Origin: Punica granatum
Taxonomy: Eukaryota > Streptophyta > Magnoliopsida > Myrtales > Lythraceae
NCBI RefSeq assembly: GCF_007655135.1
Contig: NC_045133.1
Coordinates: 1,736,001-1,800,000 of the forward strand
Direction: 5' to 3'
DNA: 64,000 nt
Numbering within the stretch: the stretch's first letter is position 1; the number at the start of each line of letters is the position of its first letter. A program made the translations under genes and the position numbers. The notes under the pieces were generated by a model, which searched no databases, was not told the origin of the DNA, and was given only the letters and a program-made list of their open reading frames with translations. Shown here piece after piece: positions 1 through 12,409 of this stretch.

Positions 1-1907
1 CCCAGTACAAGTCACGAATCTGCTCCAAATAACCCGGAGAAAGAGACGTAATTAACACAGCTTTGGATTTCTGAGTATCTGAGTTAGGTGAGATGGATTT
101 GTCCTTGTCAACACCGGGAAGGAGATGCTCCCTTGTCGCGCAAGCCAAGATTTGGTCCAGAACGTGCTGGAATGGACCAGTTCCGGTGTCAAAGACTCTG
201 ATTTGGATCCCGATCTTTTTGTCAAAACCAGATAGGTAAGCCCGGTAGTATCTCTCAATAAGTCCCCACACAGTATCCGTCGGGTGAAAAAGATATCGGC
301 CCAAGAAATGGAAAACCATCTCCTTTCTCGGGAACAGATTGTTCAGCTCTTCCTCGAATGTTGGGATTAGGAAGAGAGACGGAATGAAGTAGTTATCTGT
401 CTTCATGACCAACCAAGGTACTTCCTTGAGAAATGACTGATCATCTTCACAGAAGAAGAGCTTATCTTGATCATCGTAATCGTGGACTAGATGAAGATAC
501 AGATAAGATGGTGGCTTTAACTTGTTCGCGAGATTGGGAGAGTTCTCCTTTAGCATCTTCCCATAGCAGCGAGGGGAGCTTTGACCAAAGCCATTGAACT
601 GATCTTTAAGTGGAAAATCAGGAGGAAGGAACCAAGAAGCTTCAGGAAACGGCTCACAGAATAGGTCGGTCATATTGGCTCCAGGATCCACAAGTAGGAT
701 CCGGTTTGTGAGGAGGGCATAAAGAAATGTCGAGGCTAGGGTTAGGATCCGATTCCCCAACCCGCTGAATGAAACCCACACGATATATTTACAGTCCGAG
801 GGCGGAGGTGCACTCGCATTCCCCAATCGGAGGTAATCCATCGCTCTGTTGTAGGACTCGGTATTTGGTCCACATTGCTTGTGGAGAGCCTCATAGGATC
901 TTAACCGAGAGACGAGGTACGTCGAAGGTCTGTGCTCTGATCCCTTTCGATACGAAACTGAACCATACCTGCTGATGCAAGACTGTTCATCAAATCCAGC
1001 GGTGAGTAGGCCGCCGAGCAGCTTATCCTTTGGCTCCTCCACTGACCGAGATGTGCCTTCACCTGAAGCTATTTCTACATGAACCAAGAACAGAAGAGGA
1101 ACCATAAGTCGACAAGGTGACTGGAGGATTCAGCATCAGAACAATAGAAAAAGGTGTAACACACGATACTTCAATCATAGATTGACTTCACAACCCGTAC
1201 AAAGATCCCATAATGTGGTCATCCCTTTTCAGCGGTAGTCCAAAAGCAAAACAACAGAAACTTCAGCACCTCAGCACTTATCAATCAGCATGATCAAGAT
1301 TCTCGCAAGCAAACACACAAGAATAGCTCAAGAAGAAGCATTTCTCATCAATGTACTTCGATCATATACCAACTTCAGGACCTGAACAAAAGATCCCATA
1401 ATGTGGTCATCCCTTATCAGCTAGTCAAAAAGCGTAAAAAAACAGAAACTTCAGCACTTATCAATCAGCACAAGTAAGATTCTTGCTAGCAAACACACAA
1501 GAATAGCTCAAGCAGATGCATTTGTCATCAATGTGTCAGAAGCCCATCACCATTTTCTGCCCCCATAACCACAGGATTCCAACAAACTCGACTTCCCCAA
1601 AACCAGACAAACACAGTTACGAATCCCAGTAAAGGAAGTTAAAGTAAGAACCTTTTTGGGACTTGACATCGACTTCAAGAACTCTCTCCTCCGAAGGAAC
1701 CCCATCGGAAGGCAGGTCTCTGAGCACCACCGACAGAGAGAAGAACACCGACGAGACCATCAGACAAGCCACGAAAGCACCCATCACCCGCATTGTGTTC
1801 ACCCCGTTCTTCCTCTCCGGATCTCTGGAGCTGATCAGACCGTTCCCGTCGGAAAGCTTCATCGTAACTTCTTCACCGCCGCTCTGATTCTTCTCGCGCC
1901 TCTTCAT
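1..1907 (-). CDS. GT37 fucosyltransferase (xyloglucan/galactoside 2-alpha-L-fucosyltransferase type), 3' end missing
   Basis: Two exons are visible on the minus strand: 1907-1652 and 1074-1, continuing beyond the window. Exon 1 starts MKRREKNQSGG and has a hydrophobic stretch (VMGAFVACLMVSSVFFSLSV) that fits the N-terminal anchor of a Golgi type II membrane enzyme. The donor AAAAAG|GTTCTT at 1652/1651 and the acceptor ATGTAG| at 1075 join in phase 1. Exon 2 encodes the GT37 landmarks DKLLGGLLTAGFDEQSC, FSGLGNRILTLASTFLYALL and the GDP-fucose-binding motif IGIQIRVFD. About 440 residues are present; the family usually has 500-560, so the C-terminal motifs lie outside. Family members transfer fucose to galactose on xyloglucan or arabinogalactan in the Golgi. 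The acceptor substrate cannot be told here. The acceptor choice (1075 or a second AG about 14 bp further in, same phase) is my inference. Confidence 0.9.
1170..1540. repeat. Tandem duplication (period about 186 bp) inside the fucosyltransferase intron
   Basis: The intron (1651-1075 on the minus strand) contains two head-to-tail copies, about 1170-1355 and 1356-1540. Both share the strings AGATCCCATAATGTGGTCAT and CAAACACACAAGAATAGCTC with small indels between them. No coding content is seen. Confidence 0.8.
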
Positions 1908-3510
1908 GTCAGTACGTCTCTCATCTCAGCAGGCCGCCGTCGGAAGTCCGAGGAATGCGTTCAGGTCCGCCTTCGCTGACGCTGAGCACTAGGAGGGACT
2001 GGGAATAATCTCTTAAAACGGGTTGTCGGATCCAGTGCCGGGTTGGTGAGTTGCAGAGCACAGAGCAGAGGGAGAGGGACCCGTGAAGAGCGGAGGAGCG
2101 ATGGGAAGAGGATACCGTGCCCACGGTAGCAGGATTTGTCAGTAGAAACGTAAACGTGGCAAATAATGATTGGATGACAGTTGGCGGTCAACGACCAGCT
2201 ACCAGAGGAACCAATAGGGACCGAGGCAAGTGCGTATAGGCCTTGTCGGTGACCGTAGTGGGCTGAGCGTATAATCCTCTGCTGAAGGTCCACGCGAAGC
2301 ACTGCGGCATTGCCAATGAGAAATACCATTGGCGCCCCCAAACTACGCTTTTTTCGTCTTAAACCGCCTGAACTTTCAAAATGTAGAATTTTAACCCCCT
2401 GGAGGGTTCTCTTGTAATGGGCCATAGACCGGTCCAGTGGGTCAACAAACCTAGCCCATGTGTTGGTCCTTTCACAGATATTTCAACAAATCGCGACGTG
2501 CCGTTTATGAAACATCTCGTGTCTTGAAACCCGGCAGCGCGTGAGTTAGATAGATGATTCAGTTATAGAGATGAAGATGCAGCTTGATCCTTTTATTGGG
2601 TTCGAAACAGCCGATTCACTCCAAACTCAAATTCAAGCAGTTGATATTTAGGTAATCCCAACTCATTACATCATTTCTAAGATGCAATAACAACGCGTAC
2701 AAGAATTCGTATTGCTGCTTTGACCCAAAAAAAAAAAGAAAGTGAAAATCATTGCTTGGACTCACCACAATGGGAGGAATCTTCCTTAAGGTCCTCATGA
2801 TTTGAACTTTTTTTTTGTTTTTTGTTTTTTTGGGCCACAGTTCGGAGAAAATGGGGGGGGGGGGGGGGGGGGGGTGGTCAAAATTTTACGCTCTATATAG
2901 TCAGCCACACATATATATGTAGAATTCTATCATTGGCCATAGTCTCTCATGACAAGGTCCAATTGCAATAGCAAGTGGAAGAACTCAAACCCTTATGTTT
3001 AGCACTTCATAGATCCGAATATATATACACATATATCTTATAGTTGCTCGCTGTTGTTAGCACCGGTTACATATTTCTCGTTAACCATGTATGAGCAGCT
3101 CATATATTCGAGTATTCCAGTACCGTAGTAGTTCCAATATTTGATTCATCTTCCGCTCGAACTTGGGTGGATGACCGGAGTCTTTCTCTTGATGGACAAA
3201 AGTTCTTCCAGGAAATTCTCTCGCTCTCTCATAACCCGAATTTGGTAACTTGGCAAGAACAAAGGTCTACATATATAGCTTGGTTAAATCAAATCCTAGT
3301 GGGCATAGCTGACTCTTGGAGTCCAAGTCAATGGGTCATGGAAAACTTGTCGGAATACCAACAAAGATTCATAGTAGTCGAGCCACCACAACAGTTCTTT
3401 CGGATTTTTTTTCGGTAATCGACAGTCCTTTCGGATTTATTTGTCCGAAATATAGATTCAATATATCGCGACTATCAGATACTACGAGCTTAAAGACCGA
3501 CGCATTTCTC
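1908..3510. other. Intergenic region with a 22-base G run
   Basis: This is the divergent promoter interval between the fucosyltransferase (minus) and the amino-acid transporter (plus). No coding exon is supported. It contains an uninterrupted run of 22 G at 2853-2874 and short A/T tracts. The open frames at 1961-2425 (minus) and 3167-3418 (plus) show no family resemblance and are left out. Confidence 0.5.
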
Positions 3511-3512
3511 TT

Positions 3513-3520
3513 ATAAAAAG
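3513..3520 (+). promoter_or_regulatory. Probable TATA box of the AVT1-type transporter gene
   Basis: TATAAAAA lies 41-48 bp upstream of the first ATG at 3561. This implies a very short 5' leader of about 15-20 nt if that ATG is used, or slightly more if the second ATG (3573, ACCATGG context) is used. Confidence 0.5.
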
Positions 3521-3560
3521 GCCAGGGAGAAGCTTGAGGATCACTGGAACCCCATATCAT

Positions 3561-5746
3561 ATGCCAAGCACCATGGCAGAACAAACAATGGAGCTTCCAC
3601 CTTTCAGACCCACGGGAACAAGCTTTCTCAAAACTTGTTTTAATGGCTTAAATGCTTTATCAGGTCCTTCCCCCTCTTGTTCTTTCCCGTCTTTATAGTT
3701 CTTTCTGCTCTTCGTAATGTCATATTTTTAGATAGATCACCAAATGTCCCGACTAATTCACTTCAGACATCAGTTTGATCCTGATCATGAAGAATCTTAA
3801 TTATATTTAACAATTACATTTGCTTGTAAATAAATCATAGAAAACCTTGTCATCTTATTGAAAAAAATAAAATAAAATCGTAAGAGTTATTTATGGATTG
3901 ATTTTGTTTGGTAGGAATCGGCATAATAACACTTCCCTACACACTCTCCCAAGCTGGGTGGCTAGGCCTGGCTCTCCTCTCTACCATGGCAGCAGTCACC
4001 TGCTACACCGGCCTCCTCCTACAGCGGTGCATCGAATCCGACCAGTTGAGCAAGACCTATCCCGAAGTGGGCTTCAGTGCATTCGATCGTAAAGGACTTG
4101 TCATCATATCGGTCTTCATGTACCTGGAGCTGTACCTGGTCCCTACTGGGTTCCTGATAATGGAGGGTGACAACCTCCACAAGTTGTTTCCAGACGTCGG
4201 GTTTCAGCTCGGCACTCACGAGATCGGAGGTAGACAGTTCTTCATCGTGATGGCGGGGCTTGTAGTGTTGCCCTCCATGTGGCTCAAGGACTTGAGCAAG
4301 CTCTCTTGCGTATCCGCTTGCGGGGTGGTGTCCTCTTTGGTCGTCATGGGCTCAATCTTCTGGGTTGGAGAGTTCGATGGAGTTGGGTTTCGTGGTAAAG
4401 GAACCGTATTATTCGATTTGAGCGGAGTCCCGAAAGCCCTTAGCTTGTATGCCTTTTGCTATGGTGCTCATCCGGTCTTCCCAACTTTGTACTCCTCCAT
4501 GAAGGACAAGAGCAAGTTCTCCAAGGTAACATCTTCGAGTTATTAAACAGATTCATTTCGAATAAACTCTATCTTCATGATAGTCGAAAACTTGTGATCC
4601 ATGCTTGATAATCGACTGTAATGATTGATTTGTCTATCTAATTTGAAGAATCTTAGCAAAATAATCCAGTGGGCGTTTCGAGTTTTCTATAATGTATGGA
4701 CATTGTGATGCGGAGCAAGTAGCAGATGACTTTATGGACCGTTGGGGTCGTCGGAAGGGGAAGACAAGACAGTAACTTCAGTGCCTCAGCATTACTAGTC
4801 TGTGCCTTAGAACCAAATCGGGAAAGTACGCTCAGCGCCGTATCTCTGTGCTATAGAACTGACTTGTAGCCTCAAGGCAGCCCGCATGGTGCTTCAGCTC
4901 CAGATTTCGGGTGCCATGGCACAGTCTCTAGTTGGCTCAGCCGATAATTTCCTTATTGTCAAGATCTCTCATTATTTTACTGCCTAATTAGCTTAATATT
5001 ATGCTTCCTTATTTCGTTTGTTTCCTTATTGTCATTTAGAGGTTATAAACATTACGTTTGTTTTGGATGGGAGACATTACGAAGACTATTATCGATCAAA
5101 TTGCTTTGAGAAAATTTTCTCTTGAGTTTCTGTGATTGAAACTTGCGAAGGATTATCGGTGCACAATTTTTGTTTAACGCTTATCTTGCCGCGTCACATT
5201 GCTCAATGAATGATCTTTGCTTTGCAGGTTTTATTCATCAGCTTCGGCCTAAGCACGCTCAGCTACATATCAGTGGCGGGCATGGGGTACTCGATGTTTG
5301 GGCGGGATACGCTCTCACAGGTGACGCTCAACCTACCCGGAGGCAAGATCAGCTCGAAAATAGCCATATACACCGCAATGGCCGGCCCGATCGCGAAGTA
5401 CGCTCTTATAATAACGCCTATTGCGGAAGCCATTGAAGGGAGCTTGCCAAGCCCATACAACAATAGGCCCACTTGCATCCTCCTGAGGACTTTGCTGCTG
5501 ATCAGTACGGTCATAGTTGCCCTCCTTTTCCCTTTCTTCGGGCCACTCATGGCCCTGGTCGGGGCTGCTCTTAACGTCACGGTCTCGATTTTGTTCCCAT
5601 GCGCGTGTTACCTGAAGATCTCCAAGGCATATCAACGGTGGAGACTCGAGACCGTGGTCATATTCGGGATTATCGTTTTCGGGTTCTCGATTGGAGTCTT
5701 GGGAACATATTCATCTCTCAAAGGGATCGTAAAGCATGCTAATTAA
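3561..5746 (+). CDS. AVT1-type vacuolar amino-acid transporter (AAAP/SLC32-like family)
   Basis: Three exons, 3561-3663, 3915-4525 and 5228-5746, join in frame (phases 1 and 0) to 410 residues. Exon 1 encodes the short cytosolic N terminus and the start of TM1 (TSFLKTCFNGLNALSG). Exon 2 opens with GIGIITLPYTLSQAGWLGLA, matching the family's TM1 signature, and holds several membrane segments including CYTGLLLQRCI. Exon 3 starts VLFISFGLSTLSYISVAGMG and continues with GYSMFG and the last transmembrane segments, ending in KHAN-stop. Splice sites are TCAG|GTCCTT, TTGGTAG|GA, CCAAG|GTAACA and TTTGCAG|GT. Family members are proton-coupled amino-acid transporters of the vacuolar membrane; substrate and direction cannot be inferred. 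The N terminus is short for the family. The in-frame second ATG at codon 5 has the better start context. Confidence 0.9.
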
Positions 5747-7420
5747 CTCTTTAAGTTTATGGGAGCTAGCTCTAGATATATGTGTGATCGATAAATTATC
5801 CAAAAAAAAAAGTGTAGTCGATATAGGAACATACTCATTCAAATCTCTATGCAAGGTAATAAAATCCGCAAAATTTATTGAAAACATGTTTAAGACATTA
5901 TATAACAGTCTTTTAATTGCTCGGACTCTTATTCTTGTACTATATATAGTTGTATTTATCAGCAGCAATGGACATTTCTTGCCCTTCATATACTTGTTGA
6001 AATTCATCCCTATCTTAATATGATTCAAGTAAACTCCCTCTCAAGCTTCTTTCTCTCTCACGCTAAAATGAAATTAGAAATTTTTGTGTGAATTGACTTG
6101 CTCGACCAACTACTAAACCTTTCCTTAACTATTTCCCAATGATGTTGTCAGGAGACTCTTTAGGGGCATTTACGTCGCAACCTTGCATACTTTAGTTTTA
6201 TTTCAATTGTGGCTCGTTTTTCTATCTAAAATTATTTGAAAATTGAAAAATCTACTCCCTACAAGAAATTTTATATATTGTGATAAATTTTATTGTTACG
6301 AAAGAAAGTTTATATAAAATTTATCACAAGAAAAGTATATTGTGATAAGAATGTTGAATTATAATAAATAAAGTCTCATAATCCCCGTACTTAATATGTA
6401 TGTAGATACGCATATATTTATATGTATACACATGTCTTCAATATTGTATGAGTTTAAAATCAAATATTTTCATAATAACTAATATATATGTATATACATA
6501 CTTAATATGCACGCATATGTATACTTAATATGTATATTATGATAAAAATGTTAAATTACACTAAATAAAGTTTCATAATGCACATCATAATGTACATACT
6601 TAATATGTATACACATATCTTTAATATTGTGTGAGCGTCACAAAACAAGTATTCTCATAATAATTAACATATACGTATACATATTTTCATATGTTGTGAC
6701 ACACATTATATAACGTTTTCACCAGCGAAAATAAGTTTATTACCATAAGTTATAAGATATTGTGGCCAAACGTTATTTTATCACGATATACTTATTAGGA
6801 TGAGTTTATTTTGACAAGACTCCCAACAAATTATCCTCCATTTTCGTGGTAAGAAATCTTATATGTTATTGTGTGCGTACACTTAGTTCATGTCGACAGT
6901 TGGAGGTGGACATTACCTGCAGTACAGAGAATTCAAATCTGCTGAAAGTGTTTTGCGACTAGGACTCACCGATATTGCTTAAAAATTAATTTCAGTAAAT
7001 AGACTGAGGCATACCGCAGGCACATCAATGAAAGAAACTGACAATTCATTAATTAAGGGAAAAAAAGAGAAAATTGAGAGAAATTAAAAATTGACTCGAT
7101 ATTAGTCAGCAAAATTGGAGCGCCAACGGCCAACCAAAGGTTTGTAGATAAGCAGCGGCCGCCCACCAAACAATCAGACACGTGTCACCCGCAGGTTTTA
7201 TTCCTTAATTTCTCCGATTATTATTCCAAGTCTCTCTTACCTAAATGCTCTCCTTCAGTCCTCTGAACCATCGGTCAGAAAGAGAGACTGACGGAGAGGG
7301 AGGGAAGTCGTGAGACTGAATCGAAGACCCAAGACTTACAAGTCTCTACCCGCAACCGTTTTAAGGAAGATAGAATACTGGGAGCTAGAGGGGGGCGCGT
7401 GGGTGCTTGTGACAGAAGAC
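5747..7420. other. Intergenic A/T-rich DNA with an internally duplicated, palindrome-rich repeat
   Basis: No gene is supported. From about 6250 to 6860 the sequence is dense in short inverted segments, for example ATTTTATATATTGTGATAAA against TATAAAATTTATCACAAG. Within this lie two direct copies of a 196-bp unit starting near 6336 and 6532, both with AATGTT-AATTA-AATAAAGT-TCATAAT. It resembles a decayed non-autonomous DNA transposon, but I could not define matching ends. The 5' leader of the epimerase gene occupies roughly the last 150 bp. Confidence 0.5.
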
Positions 7421-9705
7421 ATGTCTACCGCTACAGTGTGTTCGTCAACGCTTCAGTCCCAGATCACCGGATTTGGCGGTGGTCTCAAACTTCAAAAGCT
7501 TTCATTTGGCCGACCCAGTACCGTCACGATTACTAGGTGCAGTTGATTTCGATGTTTTCTCATTGAATTCCCTGAATTTGGAATCTTGTATGAGGTTTCA
7601 GTCACTGTGTGCGCTGGGCGAGTGATCTTGGGCCTCATACGTTTGTTGACATGCATAGCTGAATCAGTTCTCCTATATCCTGAAGCTACTGCAATTCCAT
7701 TTGTTGACCCATTTCGTATCCATGGCTCTGTGTTCATAGTAATAGCCGCGGAGGCGGTCGGAGCCATATAATTCTGTTGGCTTGTACCACTCAATGAGTG
7801 ATGTTAGCGTGAGTTTAGGCAAACCAGTATCTCGGCCATTTCATTGATGTCGTATTGTTTTATTGTCCGCTGGAATGTCTAAAGTGAATTTGAAGTTTTT
7901 TGGTATGGAAGATGTGTTTAAGGTGTTGGTAAAATGGATTATCAACTAGCAAGATTTACTCTTTGGTGGGTTGGAAGATGAAGATATCTACCCATTTGTG
8001 CTTCTTGTTATCATGGCGTGGCCCAGAATATTGGTGAATGTTAGATATTTTTGGGTAACTTCTTATAGAGCTGTTGCGTGGCTCCATGCTTCTCTCTTTT
8101 ATCTGACAGCGGTTCTATCACTTCGTGTTGCATGATATACAGGAAGAAAGTCCAAACTGTGGTGAGGGCAACTTCGAGAGTTGACAAGTTCTCGAAGGGC
8201 GACATTATAGTTTCTCCTTCAATCCTCTCTGCTAATTTTGCAAAGTTGGGGGAGCAGGTTCGTTTCTTTTCCTAGTTCTTTTGCCTTGTAAATGTTACTC
8301 CAGTACTTGACTCTTGTTTAATGGTTTTCTCCAGGTAAAAGCCGTAGAGTTGGCAGGTTGTGACTGGATTCATGTTGATGTAATGGACGGGCGGTTCGTC
8401 CCTAACATTACAATTGGACCCCTCGTTGTTGATGCCCTGCGCCCTGTTACTGATCTTCCCCTCGATGTTCACTTGGTATCCTTTTGTTCTTTCAGCTGCA
8501 CTTATTAGTCATCAGCATGACGGATGTGTCCAATTAGAGAAGTTTAGGAAAAATATGTAGTAACATGAAATTTAAGCCTTTCAGATGATCGTGGAACCTG
8601 AACAACGAGTACCAGATTTCATCAAGGCTGGTGCAGATATCGTGAGCGTCCATTGTGAGAATTCTGCCACCATCCATTTGCACCGTACACTTAATCAAGT
8701 AAGGATAACTGGATAAGGATTTCGATCTTATTATACGAGTCTCGAGATTCAAAATTGAACTGCTTTTCTTATATTATATCTTTGATTTTATGAGCAGATA
8801 AAAGAATTGGGAGCTAAAGCCGGAGTTGTCCTGAACCCTGGGACCTCACTAAGTGCTGTAGAATACATACTTGATGGTGATTTCAATATATTCCTTTCCT
8901 TTGATTTTATCTCAGGTTACCTTGCTCATAGCTTAGCTGATTTTTGCTCTGCAAGAGCACTCATTTGAGGTTTAGATGTAATGTCTATGGGCTCATGATC
9001 TTTTGGACTCTTGTTCAAATAATTTTCTTTTTGCTTGTTTTTGTTCGTGAACAAAAGTGGTCGATCTGGTTTTGATCATGTCTGTGAACCCGGGATTCGG
9101 TGGGCAAAGCTTTATTGAGAGCCAAGTGAAGAAGATATCTGAATTGAGAAGAATGTGCGCAGAGAAGGTCTCCTTCTATTTCAAATACATATAGTCCACT
9201 ATCTACATAATTGAATATGTGTCCTCTCAAGTTTTTCATATGATCTTAAGAGCTTCATTGACCCTTCCTTCGGTAACAGGGAGTGAACCCGTGGATTGAA
9301 GTAGATGGTGGTGTTGGCCCGAAAAATGCATATAAGGTGCCATTTTCTGACCTCTGATGGCCAATTCACATGATTGCAACTTGGCTTGTACATTGGTTCA
9401 AATTTATTTGAAATAACAACTATCTATAACTTATGAATGAATCGCCTGATTCCAGAATTAAAGTTATACAAACCTTCCCTGTACATTTAGGTGATTGAAG
9501 CAGGAGCTAATGCTCTTGTTGCCGGTTCTGCTGTCTTCGGTGCTAAAGATTACGCCGAAGGTAGGGCTTCTTAATACCGCCCTTGATTCCCAAATGGAGG
9601 AATTCAACTGTTTATCTTAACCTAAATGTGGGCATGCATTGAATGTCTTTTGCAGCTATTAGAGGGATCAAAACCAGCAAAAGGCCCGAAGCAGTTGCTG
9701 TCTGA
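7421..9705 (+). CDS. RPE: Ribulose-phosphate 3-epimerase, plastid form
   Basis: Nine exons (7421-7536, 8143-8257, 8335-8475, 8585-8698, 8798-8876, 9058-9167, 9280-9336, 9491-9560, 9656-9705) join to 283 residues with GT-AG borders throughout. The enzyme interconverts ribulose-5-phosphate and xylulose-5-phosphate in the Calvin cycle and pentose phosphate pathway. The first 45 or so residues are rich in S/T and basic residues and look like a plastid transit peptide. The mature part has every family landmark in order: [25 protein letters not shown], the DVHLMIVEP segment split over exons 3 and 4, [30 protein letters not shown] and [11 protein letters not shown]. These include the metal and phosphate ligands of the TIM barrel. 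The length is normal for the plastid enzyme and nothing is broken. Confidence 0.96.
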
Positions 9706-10735
9706 ACTATCTCTGTCTGCTGAAGTCTTCATGTCTAGTATGTCAGCTTCCACTTCTTGAGAGCACCTACCTTAGATTTTTGCGTGATCCTTCCCTCCAT
9801 TCCTACATGTGGAGATCAACTATTGTATATTATGTCGTCTTTGATTAATCTATGATTAAATAATGGGATATGCAGGAGGGAAAAGCAGTATATATTGATA
9901 ATCCATGTCAGTGGTGCAGCCTTGGCTCAATCAACTTTCTTCAGGCCGGTGATGAATGAATAAGAACCCCAACCAAGTTCCTTGTGGTATGATTTGTACC
10001 ATGTTCTTTATAGGATATAGAACTTGTTTGATGCAAAACTGTAGCACACATGCCATTCTAATCAAATACCATGTTGAGCTTTCTCTTCCTTATTGCGATA
10101 CAGCAATCTTAGCTCTTTCTTTTGTTGTTGAGCAGCAACCTTCACTCGGAACTGAAAGATTTGGGCTAAAAAAAAAAATTCCAATAATAGCTGTGAGTTT
10201 GATCAATTTGCTTCAATCAAAGAATCTGAATATCAAGATTTTGCTTTTACAATTTCTTGCAGCCCACAAGAATATTTGAGGATGAATCACCGTTGAATTA
10301 TCTAATACGCGAAACAAAATGCAATAGTGAGATGAAATTTCCATTGAAGAAGCAACTAATTCGTATAAAATTAATTCACAAGGCCAAGAAAAATCAAACC
10401 CAAACAAATGTCACAGGCAATGAACTTATCTGGTTCATCTACATCTCAACAGCCAAGAATGATATTGAGGTATTTCTGTGCAAGAGGGGCAGCAAAGATC
10501 AAAACAGCGGCCAAGCCTCAAGTAGCACCATCCATGTTCTTATGGAAGGTATCTTCCAAGAGTTCGAGACAATTGTCAGAACTGACTCTCTGATTTAATA
10601 ATAACATATCGATGTTCTAATGGATGGATGAGGAACCCATCAGTTGATCACTAATGGCACGACTAACCCTAAGCTGCCCACCGAATGGCAGGGGTCTCCA
10701 AAATTCAGCCAAGTGGGAAACCCTTACCATCTTTT
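9706..10735. other. Intergenic interval between convergent RPE and PPR genes; start of the segmental duplication
   Basis: The first 250-300 bp are probably the RPE 3' UTR. From about 10183 (AGCTGTGAGTTTGATCAATT) the sequence reappears in diverged form at 20630-20830, including the shared string GAAATTTCCATTGAAGAA. It therefore marks the left end of the duplicated block. No coding exon is supported. Confidence 0.5.
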
Positions 10736-12409
10736 CTATTCTAAAGCAGAGAAGAACATGTCCTCAAAATTTAGATGCTCGCTTTCCTGCTTCAATTGCT
10801 GAATGAGCACACCTAGCACATCGTAAATTAAAGATGAATGCTTATTGGTCCAATCACCCGCCACAAATTCGTGAACCATCCCATTCACTTGAACCCAACT
10901 TCGTCCTGCAGGCTTTCTCACCCCGATCTCAGCCATCATCTGTCTAATATCAGCAACCTCTTTCCATCTCTTAGCAATAGCATAAATATCTGACAGCATT
11001 GAAAGGTAGCCAGCAGCTATGTCAGGGCTGAGCTCATGAACCAATTTCCGGGCCACGAGGGAAGCGAGCTCAGGTTTCTTGTGAATCCTACAACCACCCA
11101 GCAAAGCACCCCAAACAACATCATTTGGTTCCATTGGCATTGATTGTATGAGTTTATGAGCTTCATCTAAGTGGCCCGAACGGCTCAATAGGTCCACCAT
11201 GGACCCAAAGTGCTCGATCCTAGGGTCGATTCCCCAGCTCTGCTTCATGGACTTGAAGAGGTTTCGACCCTCATCGACAAGGCCACCATGGCTGCAAGCT
11301 CCAAGAACCCCGAGGAAGGTAACCTCATCCGGTTTTTCATCCTCCTTTCCCAAGCTCAGCATCAAGTGAAATGTCGCAAGAGCTTCCTCGGCGAGGCCCT
11401 GCTTTGCAAATCCAGTAATCATGGTCGTCCAAGAAACAGTGCTTCTACGTGGCATGAGCCTGAAGACTTCATAAGCTCGGTCTATCAAACCGCAGCTTGC
11501 ATACATATGTATGACCGCATTGTTCAAAGAAACCAACACGGGCTGATTCTTAGCACAAAATTTTTCCACAACATACGAGTGGATCCACTTCCCGAGCCTC
11601 AAGTCTCCCAATTCAGCACAAGCCGATAAGACCGCTATGAGAGCCACTTGGTCCAGTTCTACACCAGCCATCTGCATCTTAGAGAACAAGGACAGTGCCT
11701 TCCTGCAATTTCCGTTCTTTGCACAACCCGAAATTACAGTTGTCCACGAGACAACATTCTTCTCGGGCATCTTGTGGAAGACTCTCCATGCAGTATCTAT
11801 GTCCCCGCGCCTAACATATCCGGCCAGCAACGTGTTCCACAACATGACATTTCTATCACCCATTTCATCGAACACCTTGCGACCGCTCGTGATTCCATCA
11901 TCTCCCCCATGCAAATCATACAGCCTGACCAAGATTGTCCTGATACACACATTGGAGCAATACCCATTTCTCAGAACTCTCCCGTGGAGCTGCTCCCCGA
12001 CTCGAAACAATCCCCCCGACCTCACACAAGCACTCAAGAGATAAGAGTAAGTATACTCGTCAGGCCCAGGCCCAGCCCCAGCGGCAACCATCTTCTCGTA
12101 CAGCTCAACTGCCCTGTGGGGCATCGGGCTGTCCCCATGGCCCCTGATCAATTGATTCCACACGGCTGTGCTCGGAGTCCCGATGTTCTCGAAAACTTTC
12201 AGGGCAAACGAGAGCGAGCCGGAGCTGATGTAGAAAGACAGCAGCTTTGCGAGGATGAAGTTCTTGTCGGCGAGCCCGTTGACGATGATTTGGGCGTGGA
12301 TTCGAGTGAGGCTTCTGAGGCCGTCGCAGCTCAGGAGCAGAGCGAAGAGGCGCTGTTGCAGAGCTCTTGAAGCGGGCAGGTGGGCAAGCACAGCTCCTGC
12401 CACTGACAT
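10736..12409 (-). CDS. Pentatricopeptide repeat protein, PLS class, E subgroup
   Basis: A single uninterrupted frame of 557 codons starts MSVAGAVLAHLPASRALQQR. Repeats run from about residue 40 to 460, with typical motif pieces: AVWNQLIRGHG, WNTLLAGYVRRGDIDTAWRVF, SWTTVISGCAKNGNCRKALS, LNNAVIHMYASCGLIDRAYE, SWTTMITGFAKQG and TFLGVLGACSHGGLVDEG. The C terminus has the E-domain signatures PNDVVWGALLGGCRIHKK, LSDIYAIAKRW and GRSWVQVNGMVHEFVAGD. No DYW deaminase tail follows; it ends FSALE-stop. PLS-E proteins bind organellar RNA and usually take part in C-to-U editing with a separate deaminase partner. The N terminus is plausible as an organelle targeting peptide. The RNA target is unknown. A diverged, deleted copy lies at 21225-21790. 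Confidence 0.93.
   Translation of the reverse strand: MSVAGAVLAHLPASRALQQRLFALLLSCDGLRSLTRIHAQIIVNGLADKNFILAKLLSFYISSGSLSFALKVFENIGTPSTAVWNQLIRGHGDSPMPHRAVELYEKMVAAGAGPGPDEYTYSYLLSACVRSGGLFRVGEQLHGRVLRNGYCSNVCIRTILVRLYDLHGGDDGITSGRKVFDEMGDRNVMLWNTLLAGYVRRGDIDTAWRVFHKMPEKNVVSWTTVISGCAKNGNCRKALSLFSKMQMAGVELDQVALIAVLSACAELGDLRLGKWIHSYVVEKFCAKNQPVLVSLNNAVIHMYASCGLIDRAYEVFRLMPRRSTVSWTTMITGFAKQGLAEEALATFHLMLSLGKEDEKPDEVTFLGVLGACSHGGLVDEGRNLFKSMKQSWGIDPRIEHFGSMVDLLSRSGHLDEAHKLIQSMPMEPNDVVWGALLGGCRIHKKPELASLVARKLVHELSPDIAAGYLSMLSDIYAIAKRWKEVADIRQMMAEIGVRKPAGRSWVQVNGMVHEFVAGDWTNKHSSLIYDVLGVLIQQLKQESEHLNFEDMFFSALE

Noticed and set aside
1961..2425. 154-codon minus-strand frame upstream of the fucosyltransferase
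   Set aside because: Lies in the promoter/leader region, has no family resemblance and overlaps other equally long meaningless frames.
3167..3516. Plus-strand frames of 83 and 66 codons before the transporter
   Set aside because: No homology recognised, located upstream of the TATA box, and not joinable in frame to the transporter exons.
5736..6028. Overlapping 95- and 105-codon frames on both strands
   Set aside because: A/T-rich sequence at the transporter 3' UTR; hydrophobic composition is expected by chance.
11210..12370. Long plus-strand frames of 139, 135 and 240 codons
   Set aside because: They are antisense shadows of the PPR gene; their composition follows its codon pattern.
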